Below, piece by piece: positions 62,663 through 64,000 of a stretch of DNA of 64,000 bases. Numbering within the stretch: position 1 is the first letter of the stretch; each line of letters begins with the position of its first letter. The DNA lies in NCBI GenBank assembly GCA_039566865.1, contig CM076947.1:8625501-8689500 (forward strand), in the 5' to 3' direction. This DNA comes from Aurelia coerulea (lineage: Eukaryota > Cnidaria > Scyphozoa > Semaeostomeae > Ulmaridae). A model generated the notes under the pieces. The model had not been told where the DNA came from, ran no database searches, and was given only the letters and a program-made list of their open reading frames with translations. Made by a program: the position numbers and the translations under genes.

Positions 62663-62689
62663 GTATACAGTTTTTTGGGACACCCGGTA
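62663..62689. mobile_element. lone mariner-type terminus
   Basis: TATACAGTTTTTTGGGACACCCGG then TA, as at 44285-44309. The inner side is occupied by the LINE tail, so the rest of the element is gone or replaced. Confidence 0.6.
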
Positions 62690-62863
62690 TTATAATTTTC
62701 TTGTCAAGCACGATTATTTTTAAGTTTTAATAATCTTAGCCGCCCTATTTATTGCAGAGGGCATCTGCATGGGTGCACTATCGTCTGTTGTTCTAGAAAA
62801 CCCAATTAAATGATTGGTCACTAATAGCAGGCCCCTTGCCTCTAGCCACAGCCCTTTGGCCTG

Positions 62864-62925
62864 AAACCTGCGTTTTACCAAGCTGCAAGCCTGCGTTTTA
62901 CCAACCTGCAAACCTGCATTTTACA
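62864..62925. repeat. 23-bp tandem repeat, about 2.7 copies
   Basis: Units AACCTGCGTTTTACCA.GCTGC follow in tandem. The surrounding 62690-63421 shows no gene. Confidence 0.8.
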
Positions 62926-63421
62926 CATGTCGTCATTAAAGGCCATCTGACCACTCTCTACTAGCTCCAATCGCCTATTGCATTCTTAGATAGTTTTTGT
63001 AATTTGCATACCTTCTGGGCCAGCTGCTGTTACGGCTACTAGCATCGTCTTTTGATATATCACAGTAATGGCAAAATGCTCCTGAATCTCCTTGCACAAG
63101 GTCAACCATTTTACTGTTGACCTAAAATATGCAATTGTGGATGGGGCAAATATAATTAAGAAAAAGAGTCGGAAAAGAACAACATTAAGGAAAATTTTGA
63201 ACAAAAATCGGGAAAAGGAACAGGGCACAATTGGAACAAATGCGATAAAAAAAAAGCTGCAGGGCTGTTACACAATACAAACCAATATATAATATTGTCA
63301 ATTTAGGGACAACTACATTAACCATGGAGGAAACTTTACTCCTTCAAAAAGGTCTATCTTTCATACCCACCCCTGCACGAGTACTGCAGAAGGATGCTCG
63401 CTGAATTCACTCATAGAATGA

Positions 63422-64000
63422 AAGTACAATTTCATTTCTTTTATTCCTCTTTGGGGCCACATAGATGACTCTAAGGACTATGAGGATGAAAAGGTAAATC
63501 CTGGAAACTTTCAGGAGATTTTTAAATTTCTTGGACGATGTGGAAAGAACACTGTGTTTGAGGGAAACATGGCAAATGCTGCTAAAACAGCAACATATCG
63601 ATCCAAAACCACTCAAAATGAGATAATTAATATTTGTGGTGAGCTTATTTTGTCTAGATTGACCACCGAGATTAAAGAGTCAAAGTGTTTCGCCATATTG
63701 GCAGATGAACCTGCTGATGTAAGTAACATCGAGCAAATGCCTCTTGTATTTCGCGTTGTGGACTATTCGTCCATTATTCGTGAGGAATTCCTTGGTTTTG
63801 TTAAATGCGATGAAGGTATGACGGGAGAAGCATTTTTTAAGAAAATATTGGGTGGTGTTATAGAGTATGGCCTTGACATGAAGTACTGTCGTGGTCCAGG
63901 ATACGACGTAGCCGGCAATATGGCAGGGAAGTGCTCGGGAGCAGCTGTGAGAATTCAAAGCGAATACCCTAAAGCCCCCTACACTCATTGTGGTTCTCAT
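63422..64000 (+). CDS. hAT transposase, ZMYM1-like, open at the window edge
   Basis: After a TGA at 63419-63421 a stop-free frame runs 193 codons to the end of the window. It contains IPLWGHIDDSKDYEDE, GNFQEIFKFLGRCGKN, KESKCFAILADEPADVSNIE, EEFLGFVKCDEGMTGEAFF, GLDMKYCRGPGYDVAGNMAG and APYTHCGSH. These are the signature blocks of ZMYM1-type (TTF-zinc-finger) hAT proteins: the first Asp in LADEPADV, the second in GYDVAGNMAG, and the HC.SH end of the core's central strand. No ATG precedes the first block, so upstream coding (zinc finger) is expected in an earlier exon or has been lost. It is the longest undamaged transposase frame in the window. Its right part lies outside. Confidence 0.85.

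Noticed and set aside
1..64000. CRISPR arrays, bacterial operons, ribosome binding sites
   Set aside because: The DNA is eukaryotic (introns, LINEs, hAT/Harbinger elements); none of these structures are present.
63680..64000. 106-codon minus-strand frame at the edge
   Set aside because: Antisense to the ZMYM1-type hAT transposase, which carries the family motifs on the plus strand.

Overview
The window looks like non-coding, transposon-saturated DNA from an invertebrate animal, most likely a cnidarian (coral, anemone or hydroid type). This is an inference from the mix of elements: CR1/jockey-like LINEs, BED- and ZMYM1-type hAT transposases, a PIF/Harbinger transposase, long-TIR mariner foldbacks, TTAA-flanked MITEs, and RecQ-, PIF1-, SWIM- and PHD-containing gene fragments. 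Spliceosomal introns are visible in a RecQ and a RING fragment. I see no intact conserved host gene, no rRNA, no canonical tRNA and no CRISPR array. Nearly every recognisable coding region carries stops, frameshifts or truncations. Many open frames are short, and conceptual starts at non-ATG codons should be distrusted. || Layout. 0-10 kb: a LINE 3' end with an (ATT)n tail, several MITEs, a broken SWIM zinc-finger gene, and a Mutator-like N-terminus that runs into a minisatellite. 10.3-13.95 kb: a 5'-truncated LINE (ORF1 esterase end plus EN-RT) on the minus strand. 13.96-24.3 kb: a compact set of short, unrecognised, mostly single-exon genes plus a broken RING-H2 gene, with related A+T-rich spacer repeats between them. 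Five later insertions lie inside this block and four have clear target-site duplications (TTAA, TA, an 8-bp hAT duplication, a 13-bp LINE duplication, TTAA). This block is the best candidate for an old viral or other undescribed mobile genome. 24.4-30 kb: RecQ pseudogene, possible tyrosine-recombinase remnant, a pair of inverted short secreted-peptide frames, and a HECT/integrase-like junction. 30.8-33.4 kb: a decayed LINE with a 278-bp tandem triplication. 33.4-37.9 kb: mariner foldback, minisatellites and TTAA MITEs. 37.9-44.3 kb: PHD-finger gene remnant, reverse-transcriptase scraps and a truncated Harbinger. || 45.3-59.6 kb is a nested set of insertions. A PIF1-like helicase gene on the plus strand is interrupted by a 1.1-kb TIR element and by a 12.07-kb hAT transposon with a perfect 8-bp duplication. 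The hAT transposase is itself split by about 9.46 kb bounded by matching TIRs. That interval contains a 1.8-kb element with a 6-bp duplication, which in turn contains a 1.18-kb element with perfect 25-bp TIRs and TA duplication. The same interval carries a threefold repeat in which one 116-bp block is almost unchanged while its flanks have diverged. The window ends inside an open ZMYM1-type hAT transposase frame (63.4-64.0 kb). || How the genes work together: there is no operon-like or pathway logic here. Order and orientation are explained mainly by serial insertion, and the informative content is the insertion chronology and a few blocks of unexplained conservation.
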